DNA from: Heterobilharzia americana
Lineage: Eukaryota > Platyhelminthes > Trematoda > Strigeidida > Schistosomatidae
DNA: 64,000 bases
NCBI GenBank assembly: GCA_944470555.2
Contig: OX104127.1
Location: 111,938,741-112,002,740 of the forward strand
Direction: 5' to 3'
Shown: in pieces, positions 12,246 to 24,400 of the stretch
Numbering within the stretch: position 1 is the first letter of the stretch
Layout: the number at the start of each line of letters is the position of its first letter
Program-made: the position numbers and the translations under genes
Notes under the pieces: model-generated
Told to the model about the DNA's origin: nothing
The model's input: only the letters and a program-made list of their open reading frames with translations
Database searches by the model: none

Positions 12246-12924
12246 CACACAGGGGTAAAATAGTTTTTACTGGATGACGTTTCAAGCATAAATTATTGCT
12301 GATACCCATATTATTATTTGAGACAGAAATTCGTGGCCCACTTATGTTTGTTCACTTAACCTCACCGGGTCAATATGGCAAATCTGCAAAATGAAATTGT
12401 AGATATAGAGAGGCAGAAAACATTTGGAAGATAATCGTGATATATTTTCGTACTTCCTGGTATTAGTAAACCTTCATTTACAGGCTGTTCATATGGAGAG
12501 AGCGATTTCCACTTTAATTACCTAACAAAGAAACTTGAGTAAAGGCCTGAGTAGCAGTGGATATCAAACTATGCACACTTCACTCGTAAAAAATGAATAA
12601 TATATCCATGTCTATGGTCGTGGTCTAGCAATTCAATATCTTTTCCAGAGGTTATTCGCAGTTTATCCCATCTCAAAAAGTCACTTATGCATTTGCAATC
12701 GTATCTTCGATTAATTGGCTCATTTTTTTTCATATCTAGCTTCAGTATCCAAGTGTCGGATTGAAAAGTTACGAACGTCTCCACCATTTGAGTTAAAATG
12801 CAACATGTCCGACAGCTATCACAATGGCAATTTTACCCTGATGTAGCAGTTAATGTTCCTGTGAATTTTTCCTTCACGAGAGCTTTTCTAGGGTACGTTA
12901 AATTTGTTATCATTACTATGTCAT
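12246..12924. other. Sequence just before TGS1 exon 1
   Basis: No retroelement similarity seen. Either the promoter/5' UTR region or an intron, depending on whether TGS1 has an upstream exon. Confidence 0.35.
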
Positions 12925-13521
12925 ATGCATATGTGTAGAGATCAATTTAAAGGTTCACGAACGCGCAGTGAAGTGACAAAAAATAACCCAAGTTTTACTA
13001 ACACCACTAGTTCTAATCGTTTTCCTGAATTCACAGAAGATCAAAAACGAAAGCAAAAAGAGAAATGTAATCCTACTGAGAACGTCTCAGCACCTGTTTG
13101 CAAACATATTATTTTTTCCGATTCAGAAGATAGTAAATATGAACTGAAACCTATAAATGCCCCAAAAGCAGCCCTTCAGGAAGTCAGACAAAATGGTATA
13201 ATCCCGTCAACGAGCGGAAAATCTGCACAATCAAGAAAATATTTGACGTCTGTTGCTTACACTTTGAAAAGTTTACTTAATTCTGATACGACCACTTCAG
13301 AAAGTGAATCCTCATCAACCGATTCAACCCATGGATATAAGACTCAAAATCCCCACTTCCCAAAATTCACATCGCTGCTAGAGACAAGAAATCCTGATAG
13401 AATCGATTCTCCTTTCGACACTTATACGAATAACAATGTAGCAGTCAGTAGTGATGTTGATGACTTAGACGAAATGCTTGATGAAATGCAACGATTGGGT
13501 TTTCCGACCAGTTTTGGTTGC
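12925..13521 (+). CDS. TGS1: TGS1 exon 1 (or first visible exon)
   Basis: Open from before 12925 to the donor GTATGT at 13522. The protein is Ser/Thr/Asn-rich and acidic, with 'HIIFSDSEDSKYE' and a run of Ser/Thr/Glu near 'TTTSESESSSTDS' (possible CK2-type sites). It ends 'DDLDEMLDEMQRLGFPTSFGC', like the E/D-rich stretch plus 'MGLP..FG' block of animal TGS1. In-frame ATGs lie at 12925 and 12931. A possible acceptor 'tgtgtag' ends at 12938, so the true start may be in an upstream exon or at a spliced-leader addition site. Confidence 0.6.
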
Positions 13522-15379
13522 GTATGTTACATATTATTCATTATCACCTAATCAAATTTATTTAGCCTCATAAACAAAAAGAAGTGGATCTGAACCATAT
13601 GAAGTAAGTGGATTTACCATTATGTATTTGATAATTGTTGTGGAAATAAAAAACCTAAGTGACTGCTTGTTTGCATCAAAAATGTATTTGTAATTGTCCG
13701 TAAGGTGAAGGGTGAATTTCTCAGTCTGTAGTGAAATGTTAAGGTACTATGAATCCCAAACTCCCCACCAGTGCGCATCCACGACTCTGCGAGAGATCGA
13801 GTCCAGGCCTGTCAAGTTTTGTGACTACATGATTATTTCTCACGTTAGACTGGAATAGTTATTTAGTACTCTAAGGTTTCCAACAGTTCTGCAATTGATA
13901 TCGATCTGTGATGAACACTACCTTGAAGTCAGTCAATCCCCATGTACCACCAATTTGATGCAATGAAATAATTAGATGCTATAAATTTTCGTTCCTCTTA
14001 TTACAATTTATTTGTAAACGGGATTATGAAAAGTTACAGACCTACCAAACGTTTATTTATCGTGACTGGTTCAAGGAATACTCCACACTTTTTGTGAAAA
14101 TGCGGAAAATTTAGTTTTTAAATTGATTGAGTAACCTGTTATCTCCTGAATAACTAAGGTCCGTCGTTAAGTAGAATTATAAGTTGTGTTTTTACCACAA
14201 TTAATTCTGAGCCATCGTCTTAAACTTGAATTTTTTATTGATGCTTACTAGTTTTCTTTCTACCCTATATAAACTCAAAGAGAACTGAGACTCAGGAACG
14301 TGATACATGTTTGTGTATCAAACTGCTCTCCGAATAGCACTCCAGTCGCAAGCTATCTACATGCATTTCTACACAGCCTTATGTATGCTGTAACAAAGAT
14401 GTGCTCATTATCCAAGTATCAACCTTAAGTGGTTTGAATGAATGACTCACAAAGAAAAAGTCAATTTCGTCGACGACTACTGAGCTACCGTTCCGTGAGG
14501 TTAATGGATAAAGATATTATTAAACAGTATTATCAACAATAGATTTGTGTTTTGCGAATAATTTACGAATCACACTATATGTAAGGTTGGTCAAGTTGAT
14601 CGATCAGATGTATGTCTCTATGTCAGCATCGGGTAAAACACTAATGTTACACTTGTTAGCTGTTTGGTAACCTCTCTTTTTAACTTTGACTATTCGTTTA
14701 TCATTGAGCACACAATATCTAGTCATCTTGCTTCGGGTTGCATTTTTTGTACACAAGTGAAAATATTATTGCAGCAAAAATGTGATAATAATTCAGTGCC
14801 GGTCTATTTTTCTGGTCGAGATTTTGTATGTATCGAAGAGAATCAAAAATAAAGTGCAAGTATACTCAGTGATTTCAATTCTGTAAGTGCATTTCACTCA
14901 ATCATATTTTATCTCTTCGGTTTATCTGATCGAGTACCATTCTATCAGCACTTATTAAAATTGCTTTCATAACTTATGAAGGTGAAACGTTTTACAAGTA
15001 GATCCTAAAACTATCGCGTACGGATAATGTGAAGGAATGTGCATTTCTTCAACTTGTTAGTTTTATGTGACGTTTTCTAGAAAAATAGTATAATTGCAAT
15101 TTACGTTTGTATACTTGATTTGAAAAGTACTATTTGGACATATATTCGTTTTCTTACATGGTTTAGGGAAATTTCATCGGACTATGATGATGAGGAAATG
15201 GATCAATGGCTACTGTTATTTGCTAGCAAAATTGGAAATAATCTCACCCTGAGGAAAAAAGAGGATACTACATACTACAGTTTTTCCGGTCAGTTTTTAC
15301 TGAGAAATACCTTTGTTAGTATGGCTTTTTATTTTACGTCTTAAACCCTTTTTACGATTATTTTGATTTAACTGTTGTT

Positions 15380-15450
<71 letters not shown>

Positions 15451-18400
15451 TGCATCGCATTAGTGAATCTCTTGGTTTAGTGGCTATATTGTAAAGTGAT
15501 TAATAGAATTCTGTCAGCACTCGTGACCCAACAACGTATATCTAATCCAGTCCTACAGAGAGTCAAACTTGACCCGAGTAGTTCAGCAGTACCTTGTATG
15601 ACTGTGACAATGGATGATGCGTGTTCAAATCGCAGAAGGGATATCATTTCCCTCAAGGTTGCAGATAGATATGCCTTCCTGACGAGTGCCAGCAAACACG
15701 ACACTTAAGTCCAGGGCTTTCTCGTGACTGGCTCCAACAAACCAGTATTTATATCTCGTAACTACCTAAGTAAATATTTGACTTGAAAATAGTGGTTTTT
15801 AAAATTAACCCCATCCCACACCTACTTCTGTCTGGATAACCAGATAATCAGTACCAACATTGGACCTGGCATCATTGCATAACGGCCCAAGTTACCACAC
15901 ATTACATCACCAGGGTAAAAATAACGAAATCAACGTAAAAATGTTGAAAGAGATGCAATCATATGTTGTATTAAATCATGAGAAGATAAGAAGAAGAAGT
16001 CCAAATCACCCCATGTACAGCTCAGGACAAAAGTCAGAGACATCATAAACTGGTATCCCTTTTAAGTTCGGCTACTTTTAACTCTTTAATTGAATCCTCT
16101 TCAGCTAACAGAGTGTATCAGAGTTTATAGCGACTAAGGATGTTTAGCCCATGCTAACCGCCTGGGTTTATGAAAGTTTACAACCTCATCAACTGGTCTA
16201 CCTCTTTTATCTAAAACATTGCTTCAAACTCCTATATTTAGTGACATTATAACTCCACAACTCGCGGGTAGCGCTTCGAAAGCAATAATGATGGGACACA
16301 TAAAGCCTTTCCATATCCTCCATCTTTAATAGTCATATTTTTTCGTCACAGAGGAATCAGCCTGACGAACATAGTATCCAAAATCCCAGGTTCTATAATT
16401 CTCCGACGCCTGAGTGGAGCTCGGGAACAGCAAGCCCGAGAAAACCAGGCAGGCTTTAGACCTGGCCGCTGGTGTATTGACCAAATATTCACACTGCGCC
16501 AGGTCCTGGAACATAGGCATACTTACAGATGCCCAACAATAGCTGTATTTCTCGACCTGAAGGCGGCACTTGACTCCGTTGATCGAGAAGTCTTATGGTA
16601 ATGTCCCTCACTGAAAGGCGTGCCGAATAAGTACATCACCTTATTGAAGGCTCACTACTCGAACACTTGTGGGCATGTTAGAGCCTATGGTGAGGTGTTA
16701 AAGGAGCTGTACTCGTCGAGTGGTGTCCGTCAAGAATGCCCACTCTCTCCATTCTTATTCAATTTTATCATAGATATACTAATGGAGGTCTCCCTCTCGT
16801 CACCTGATTACACAGATGTTGATCTAGTCGCAGGAGAATTTTCTCTAGACCTAGAATATGCAGATGACATAGTCCTGTTAGGTGAAGACGCTGACAAGAT
16901 TCAGAGTCTTCTGAACACTGAGTGGCGATTTGAGAATGTTTGGGATGCGATTTTCACTACCCAAATGCAAATCGTTCCTCTAGGATTGGTCTTCAACGGT
17001 GCCATGGCTAACAATAGAGAGTGTAGTGATTGAGTGTGTTGACCACTTCACTTACCTGGGAAGTAGGATCAGCCCTACCCTGGTGAGTTAGTTGCCGATG
17101 AGATCTCTGCACGGATACAAAAGGCTCGATTGGCTTTTGCCAACTTGCGCCACCTATGGGGCCGCCGTTATATCCAATTGTCTATTAAGGGTCGTGTGTA
17201 CTGCACAGCAGTTCGCTCTGTTCTACTGTATGACTGTGAAACATGGCCATTGAAGGTAGAAGACATGAGAAGAAGGCTTCAGGTGTTTGACCACCATTGC
17301 CTTCATAGCATGGGCTGTATTCCGTGGTATCACCACGTGAGTAATGCAGAAGTCAGGTGTAGAGTTTTAGGGAGAAGAGGTAAATCAGTTGACAAGGTTG
17401 TGAACCTTCATCGACTGAGATGGTTGGGACACGTACTACGTATGCCCAGCCGTAGTCTGCCTCGTCACACGATGTTGACTGAGGTGGGTCCAGGCTGGTA
17501 AAAGGCCCGAGGTGGCCAGACTAAAACATGGCACCAATGTATGAAGTCTTTGACTGTTGGTTTGAGCCATGTGGGGCGATGCAGACTAGGTGGTTGGGGT
17601 CGGTGGGACAAGAGGAACCAGTGGTTGGAGACTCTAGATGATATGGCTCAGAACTGATGTCAGTGGCGCAGATGTATGCACACATTATCTTCATCTTAAC
17701 TACACTATATCGAATCTCACCATTTTGTCACTCTTCTTTCTTCTCGTACTTTCCATTTCGTTTGACTGCATTCTTTTATCTTCATCTTCCACCTCACTAC
17801 CTTTTTACTTGATGAACTGACGTGAGGTGTGGCAACTCGGACCGTTATGAAGTAATGTCTGGTCCTATGTTGATAATGATTGATTGATTGATTTTGTTCA
17901 CAGCCATGTCAGGACGGAATGAACTACTGTACAGTACACCACCCTTTGTAGGCAATCACATCTCTGGTGAACACCATAAGCTGGCGAAAGCCAGTCAGGT
18001 CTTTTTCATCTGTGCCGAGAAGTCCTCCACCACTAACCCCTCAGACATAATCCGATGTCCCAGGTAAATCAAGTGTTCACTTAGCATAACCACTTGATTG
18101 TCCATTGTCAGGCGAAACATCAACACAACCCTGTTCTGGAGTAACAATTTGCATTTGTGCAGGATGCATCCCAAACATACCAAAGTCACTATTCGATGTA
18201 TCGAAAAAACTCTACACCACCTAACACTATGTCGTCGGTGTGTTGTAAGTCAACTAAAGTCTCCTGTTATAAAATGAGCAGACCCTGCATAAGTACGTTC
18301 ATTTAAAGTCACATAAGAATGAAAAGAGGAAACTGCTGTGACATGCCACTCGATGTAGACGACTCATTCGATACCTCACTATAGGCTCTAACACGAGCAC

Positions 18401-21400
18401 GAGTGTTCTAGCACAAAAGCCTCAATGGCGCTTACCGGGCACCTCTTTCAATGAGAGATTGTGTAATGTGACTTTTTAGTTGACAGAGTTAAACGGTGCC
18501 TTCAGATCAGAAAATTTATATAGTATCGGATATTGTTGCGTGGTCTAAAGAAAAGCAAAGATCTTGTTGACACTCACAAACTTGTTTCAAACCTTGATTT
18601 ACTCCGATTTTGTTCATGAGCTCCATTTAGGTATCTGATTGTTATAAAACCTGTAATTTGATACACTTTTCGTCAGCTTGTTTTCTCTATGATTCTCATA
18701 AGATTTGTCTGCTTTCGCGAGAGTTGAAGCAATTTGTTATAAAATATATTCAGACAGGGTCATAGCTGATTCTGATGAACCAGTCAGTCAGTGTGACTAA
18801 TAATCCTGCGCTACCAACCTTTGACACCTTTATTGCAGGTACATCGAGATTGACTGCTCTTTATCGTTTTTAGGTTGTTTACGCCTTTCTCCAACTCATC
18901 TTAGTTGAGATTTTATTTCAAAGTTCAATCCGGGTTGCAACTGGATGACTTAAAACTGAAGCATAACCGAAATTCAGGTAAACTGTTCCTGAAAGTGCTT
19001 TGCATATCGTTCCAGTTGCCTTCCCTGTAAGTAGATCGCAAATCCGTCTTTTTTCCCGCTATATTCCCATTAATCAGCAAGTTTTTTTTACTCCAGTCAT
19101 CTTTAATAAGCTTAAATGACTATCTACTGTTACTAATTACCGCTGTTTTTTTGTTGGGAATTACGATTGTTTCCTAGAAAGCTTCCTGCATGATAATTAG
19201 TAATATTACAATGTTTTAATACCTTGTTCTACTGATTTTACTCTACAATTGAATTTACTCAACTGCATTATTAGTTTGACAAACCGGTGTACTGGTGGTT
19301 AGTTTTTAATAACCTTATTGACTGTTTTATGAATATTACAGGAGACGTTAGTGGATTGCCTTAGCAAATACCGAGCTTTTTTCCTTGTGTTCTCCTGTCT
19401 TAACTACTGATCTATGTGTCTGGTAATGCAGTCACTTAGAATTACCAATGGTCGTATCACAACAGTCTAGTCTGCATTTCTTTAGGCTTCACTATCTATC
19501 ACAGACATTGCGTGGACTTATTGTCTTGAGTACTACTGGAACCATATGAGCGGTTGATACTTCCTGGCTGCCCACACCTTGAAAGGCTATTTCTTCTGAA
19601 GGTACCTTAATGAAGAAAAGATTCGTTTGACTCCAGAGCTCATGGGACATCTGCTTGAGGCCTGTCACACAGCCTTTTGAGGATTGTTGGTGTGAGGCAT
19701 GATTGTTCTAACGCCGGGTAGACAGAACCCATGCCACCGGCACCAGAAGACCGTGAGCAGGGAGAAGTGTGCTATTTCTGGGGCCAGCCTTTTCTAAACC
19801 GTCTTTCCCACAGAGAAGATAGCGTCAGCGTAGGACTGCCGGCCATCCGAGGGAAACACCTTGCTGCTGTCAAACTCCTTCCAACCAGCGGTACAACTTC
19901 ACCCTTGAACCCCCATAACGGTGTAGCAATTTACACTGCGTTGGTAACCGCTCTTCGTCTTACCACCATCCAACATACTTTTCTGACATGATAGGACCTC
20001 GAGGGAGCAAGCGTTCCAGTTAGTGTAGCTCGTTAGGTCATTGTTATATACAAGCCTGACCACCACGTCAAGGTACCAATTATCAGTCGGGAGACTTATT
20101 GTAGGTTGATAATAAGTAGACTTATTGTCGAATTGCATTATAGTTCCTTCCATTCTCCACTGTGCACCAAGCTTTCAGAAATCCATTCACGTGCATCCAC
20201 TAATTCAGATCAAACGGCTTAGGTCCACCGCCTCTTCCCCAACTTTTTCTGACGATTAGCTTCGGTCTTTACGACTTTCTTCGCAACAAAAGAAAGATGA
20301 TGCTTAACTTTTGCTGGATGAGTAACATGTTTTAATAACTGCTCATCTGGTTCCTGTTTGAAACCAGCCCTAGTATCTTCATGATAAAACTGCACTCAGG
20401 ACAGAGTTCCAGTCCCAGTGTCAGTTTATTATGTTCATTTAAGCATAGTCACACTGACGCTCGAACAAAAGCATGATCACTGTCCAATTATCTACTCTAG
20501 AGGAGGTAATAGTCTATCGATACCCCACCGATAGATGATAACGATATAGTCTGTCTGAGTCCATGGTTGAGTGGAGATCTGTTGTTTTCACACTAGACAA
20601 TGTCTATCTTTACGCCTGGAATGCATACTCGCTAGAAATAAGTTGTCCGAGCAGCTTCAGCAGAAAATAACCATTATTGGTTCGTTCGTCTGAGAGTCGA
20701 AAAGTATTACGCAAGCACCTTTTTGCTTAGCTCAACCTATTTGTTCATGTGACAAAGTTGCCAGCTGCACCAACCTCACCTGACAGTATGGCTTTTGTAG
20801 GAAGTTAAAAAGTTTTCGGTAGAACTCATCTTCCACTTGATCCGAACTGCAGTCTATGGGTTAATTAGCAGCGAAAAAAGGACAGTGGCATATGTCACTA
20901 TCCTTCTTAGTCTTTACTACGTCGTTCATTAAAGAAGTGTACTTTCGGCTGTGGGACTTAACGCTATGACTACATGTGTAAAAAAACGTAAGCCCACTGA
21001 GAATTCTTCAGAAACTCAAGGATTGGAACTCGCAGGTTCACCACATCAAGCGGGTGAGGTTAGGTGAATAAATACCCTTGGGTCCTGTATTAATTCCTCA
21101 ATAGGACATTATGCATCCATGGTTTGAGATGCCAAAGTTTTGTATAATGAAACTTGTCATCAAATTTGGGTGAGGGTATTGACACTGAAGGCAGATCAAG
21201 GAAACTACTACGTGAATTTAAATCATTGTCAAGAACTTCAGAGCTGAAGGAAGTTATTGGTGTAAAACTTTTGACAGTGGGGTGTGGCGAAAGTTCAGAA
21301 GACAAGGAAATACACGATTGTTGGTGTTCAGTGACTTGAATGTTTATGGGGATGCGAAGATGGTTAGCACCTTTCTACCACCTTCAATGTGAAAGGTTGT

Positions 21401-24400
21401 TTTTCTTTCTTCAGGCAGTTGCAAAAGGTGAAGTAGGAAGTATAGTCTAATAAAGTTTTGGGGACCCAGATCCTACATAAGCTTTCTGAGAGTTTCCGAC
21501 TTAATTCTCTTACATCTCTCACTTAAAGAAAAACGAATATGATAAGTACCTGAATATCTTCAGTCAACCATCACTGTTTCAAGGTATTTGGAGTTTTTTC
21601 CCCACTGTAACCTGTTCTGTTTTTTATCCAACTGGAACAGATTATGTTAAGGAATATCAGTTATCAGGTCCGCGGCATTACATCATATCGATTAACTGTG
21701 AGCTTGTCAATTATGTCCTGCTAATCTTCGACCAGATCCTTCACCCGAGCCGGGTTTCCTACACAGACATTTATGAGTAGTAACATCAACCTGACGTTAG
21801 ATATAGACCGTCTATGGATTTTTATACTGACTGGGAAGATCAAATAAAAAACGATAAGAAAGTGGTATACGTAGTGATATGGAAAGCACAATAGGCTATC
21901 TTAATTGCGGTTCAGCATTGAACATCAGATAGTTTTCGAAAGAGAAACGATGAACAGAACAGTTGCATTCATAAATATGACATCAAAGACAAGAAAATTA
22001 AAAAGGATCAGAAGCATACTAAGCAAAACATTAAAGGTAAATAATCTGGTATTTATAGCCAAACCAAAATAATTTAATTGCCTAGAGGAAGAGGATATTA
22101 AAATCAATAGTTCTGAGGGAAAACGTGGTATTGTCTGGAGATACAGGAAATAAAACCCATGGCTGTTAAGTTATAGTAACTACTGAACGGCAAAATCACT
22201 TATTAACTAATAAATATTGATGGAACGAAACATGTAAATCAACAAGTTTAGAGACAGCCAATCAAATTAAGAGATGAACAACAAGGGTTAAAATAAGCAG
22301 GTTATTTTCACTTGAGTCCCGCAGTTTCCTGGAACTTCACACAATATTTTACTAGAACTTTTAGTATTATTAACGAAGTGATCATATGTATGACCTTATG
22401 GATAGAATTGTGCGAAAACTTAAACATTATTTCGGTAAGATTCAGCATAGAAGTTTAACTTCTCTAAAGCTATGTTAAAATAATATCGGATGGAGCAGCA
22501 CTTTATTTGTTACTCGACTAGGATTAGAATAACGAAAAAATAAATATCTTCTGAAATGGTGAACAAGACTTCTTAAAGAATGCAAAATTACTAATATTAA
22601 CAACAACCTCGTAACAATGACAACAAAACCTCGTCTCTCCAATATTAACCAAGATTGACTTTAAAGACTACCCTAGCTGCTATCGAAATAGCCAACTAGG
22701 TTTCTTTATTCGGGCCAGGAAGGCAGATTTCCATAAAATGAAGAGGTCTGATTGGTTACTTCAGTTGTTAGGGTGACTTCAGGGTCACTTCATAGTCACT
22801 CGTTGACCAACAAAATATTGGTTTGAAAATTATATTTACAACTGAATTAAAAAGATATTGTTTTTACTTACTTATTTCTTTTATTCACAGTCAACTCATC
22901 GGAAAATGTACATGTTTACCAGGAAATACATTTATATGGCGGTATTGTCTTGATGAACTAGTAATGGAAATGAAGCAATGTTAGTTGACGTATTCAATGA
23001 GAATTGATTCGAAGCTTAATTAACTGTTGTTTATTTTTCCTTCGTAATGATTGAAAGTGAAATGAAAACTTGGACCGCGACTGGATTTGAACCAGCAACC
23101 ACTAGGTTTATTTGTTAGTGTCTTTCTTAACAACACGCTTTGGTGTTATTATTTTTGTTGGTAATAGAATGGAAATCAGGGATTTTTTTATGCCATTCTG
23201 CATTTTACTCCTAATCATAATGCCTTGTTTATTGTCTCATTTTCTGTCTTAGATACCGACATGGAACGTGTTGTGAGATACTCTAAATCGTTTCTTAGTT
23301 CATCTGAAAAGTTAAGGGGCTTGGTAGATCCATATGTTTGTGCAGCCTCAGTATTTTCAAGAATGTGTTATATATTCGAGATGGTTTGTGTATTTACTAG
23401 TAGTGATAACAATGCTACTAACAGGTAGGTATTTTTAAACTGTTTTCTTTTTCAGAATTATCACTGACATATTCGTTGTTTGAAATGGTTTATTCGACCA
23501 ACTAATAAATTCGAATATCGAGTAGCCTGGTATATTTGGCGTATCGGTTTGATTTGCTACATTGATAAAGAATAGCAATTCAGTATTTTAAAAAAATTCA
23601 GGAAAAATATTAGAATATAGCATATATTCAGAACTGAAATGATATGATAGTGACTACTTAAAACAGTTTAAGTATCTAAAGCTTTTTCGATTTCTTTACT
23701 CGTACTTCAAGCATTACTCGTTCAAATACGCGATGAAGACACTGTTGACATCTTACCATAAGAGAAGTATAATGGTATCCTAATTCGTTTTAATGGAAGC
23801 AAGTCAGTGTCTGGTTCACTGAGTCAGTAATCCGTAATGCAGTTTAGAAATGATAAGACATAGAGAATAAATAGAATTATATAAGTTTTTTATTTCATTA
23901 TTGTACGATTACCCAGCTCTAGAATTTGTACTGTGCAGTTCCTGCCTAGCTGCTACTTCATTAATGAATGAATTTCTTCTAATTAGCCCGAAATAATAAC
24001 ATAAAATTTGGGAGCTATGCATGCCTTAGTGGATGAACCATACCTGTTGTATAGAAATAATGGTACTACCTAACTGTTCAAACTCTTGTAAGTAAATGGG
24101 AGGTTAAAAACCGCACCTAAATAGTTGTATAAATCACTGATTGATTTTTGTGTCCAGCCCTTTGTGTTTATCCTACATCATTACATTGTAATGTACTACT
24201 GGTATATTGTGTTCCGCTTATCGATGATCTACCATTATTACTCTTAATTTGTGTCAGTTATTGGTCACCAAGGTCTAAAGAAGTCCTCAAATGCAAGACA
24301 TACTTCTTCGGTAGTAGTTTACTACTACGATGAATAGAAATTTGAATATTATTCTAGTCATTTAGATTGAAATGGACAAATAGTTTCTGTTTGTATCTAC

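Larger units (their letters stand above)
15830..20160 (-). mobile_element. Old family B copy, interrupted by a nested + strand copy
   Basis: The 3' UTR and C-terminal block lie at 15830-16340 (minus). The same element resumes at about 17890: the alignment jumps from 'tagtcatattttttcgtcacag' to 'ttcacagccatgtcagg', both within the '...CETW' coding stretch. It continues through RT remnants (18189-17995, 'LGHRIMSEGLVVEDFSAQMK') towards the 5' region at 19731-20153, which resembles the 5' part of the copies at 25.0 and 43.8 kb. Heavily decayed. Confidence 0.6.

Noticed and set aside
19731..19991. 86-codon + strand ORF beginning MPPAPEDREQGEVCYFWG
   Set aside because: It aligns on the opposite strand with the 5' region of family B at 25.0 and 43.8 kb.
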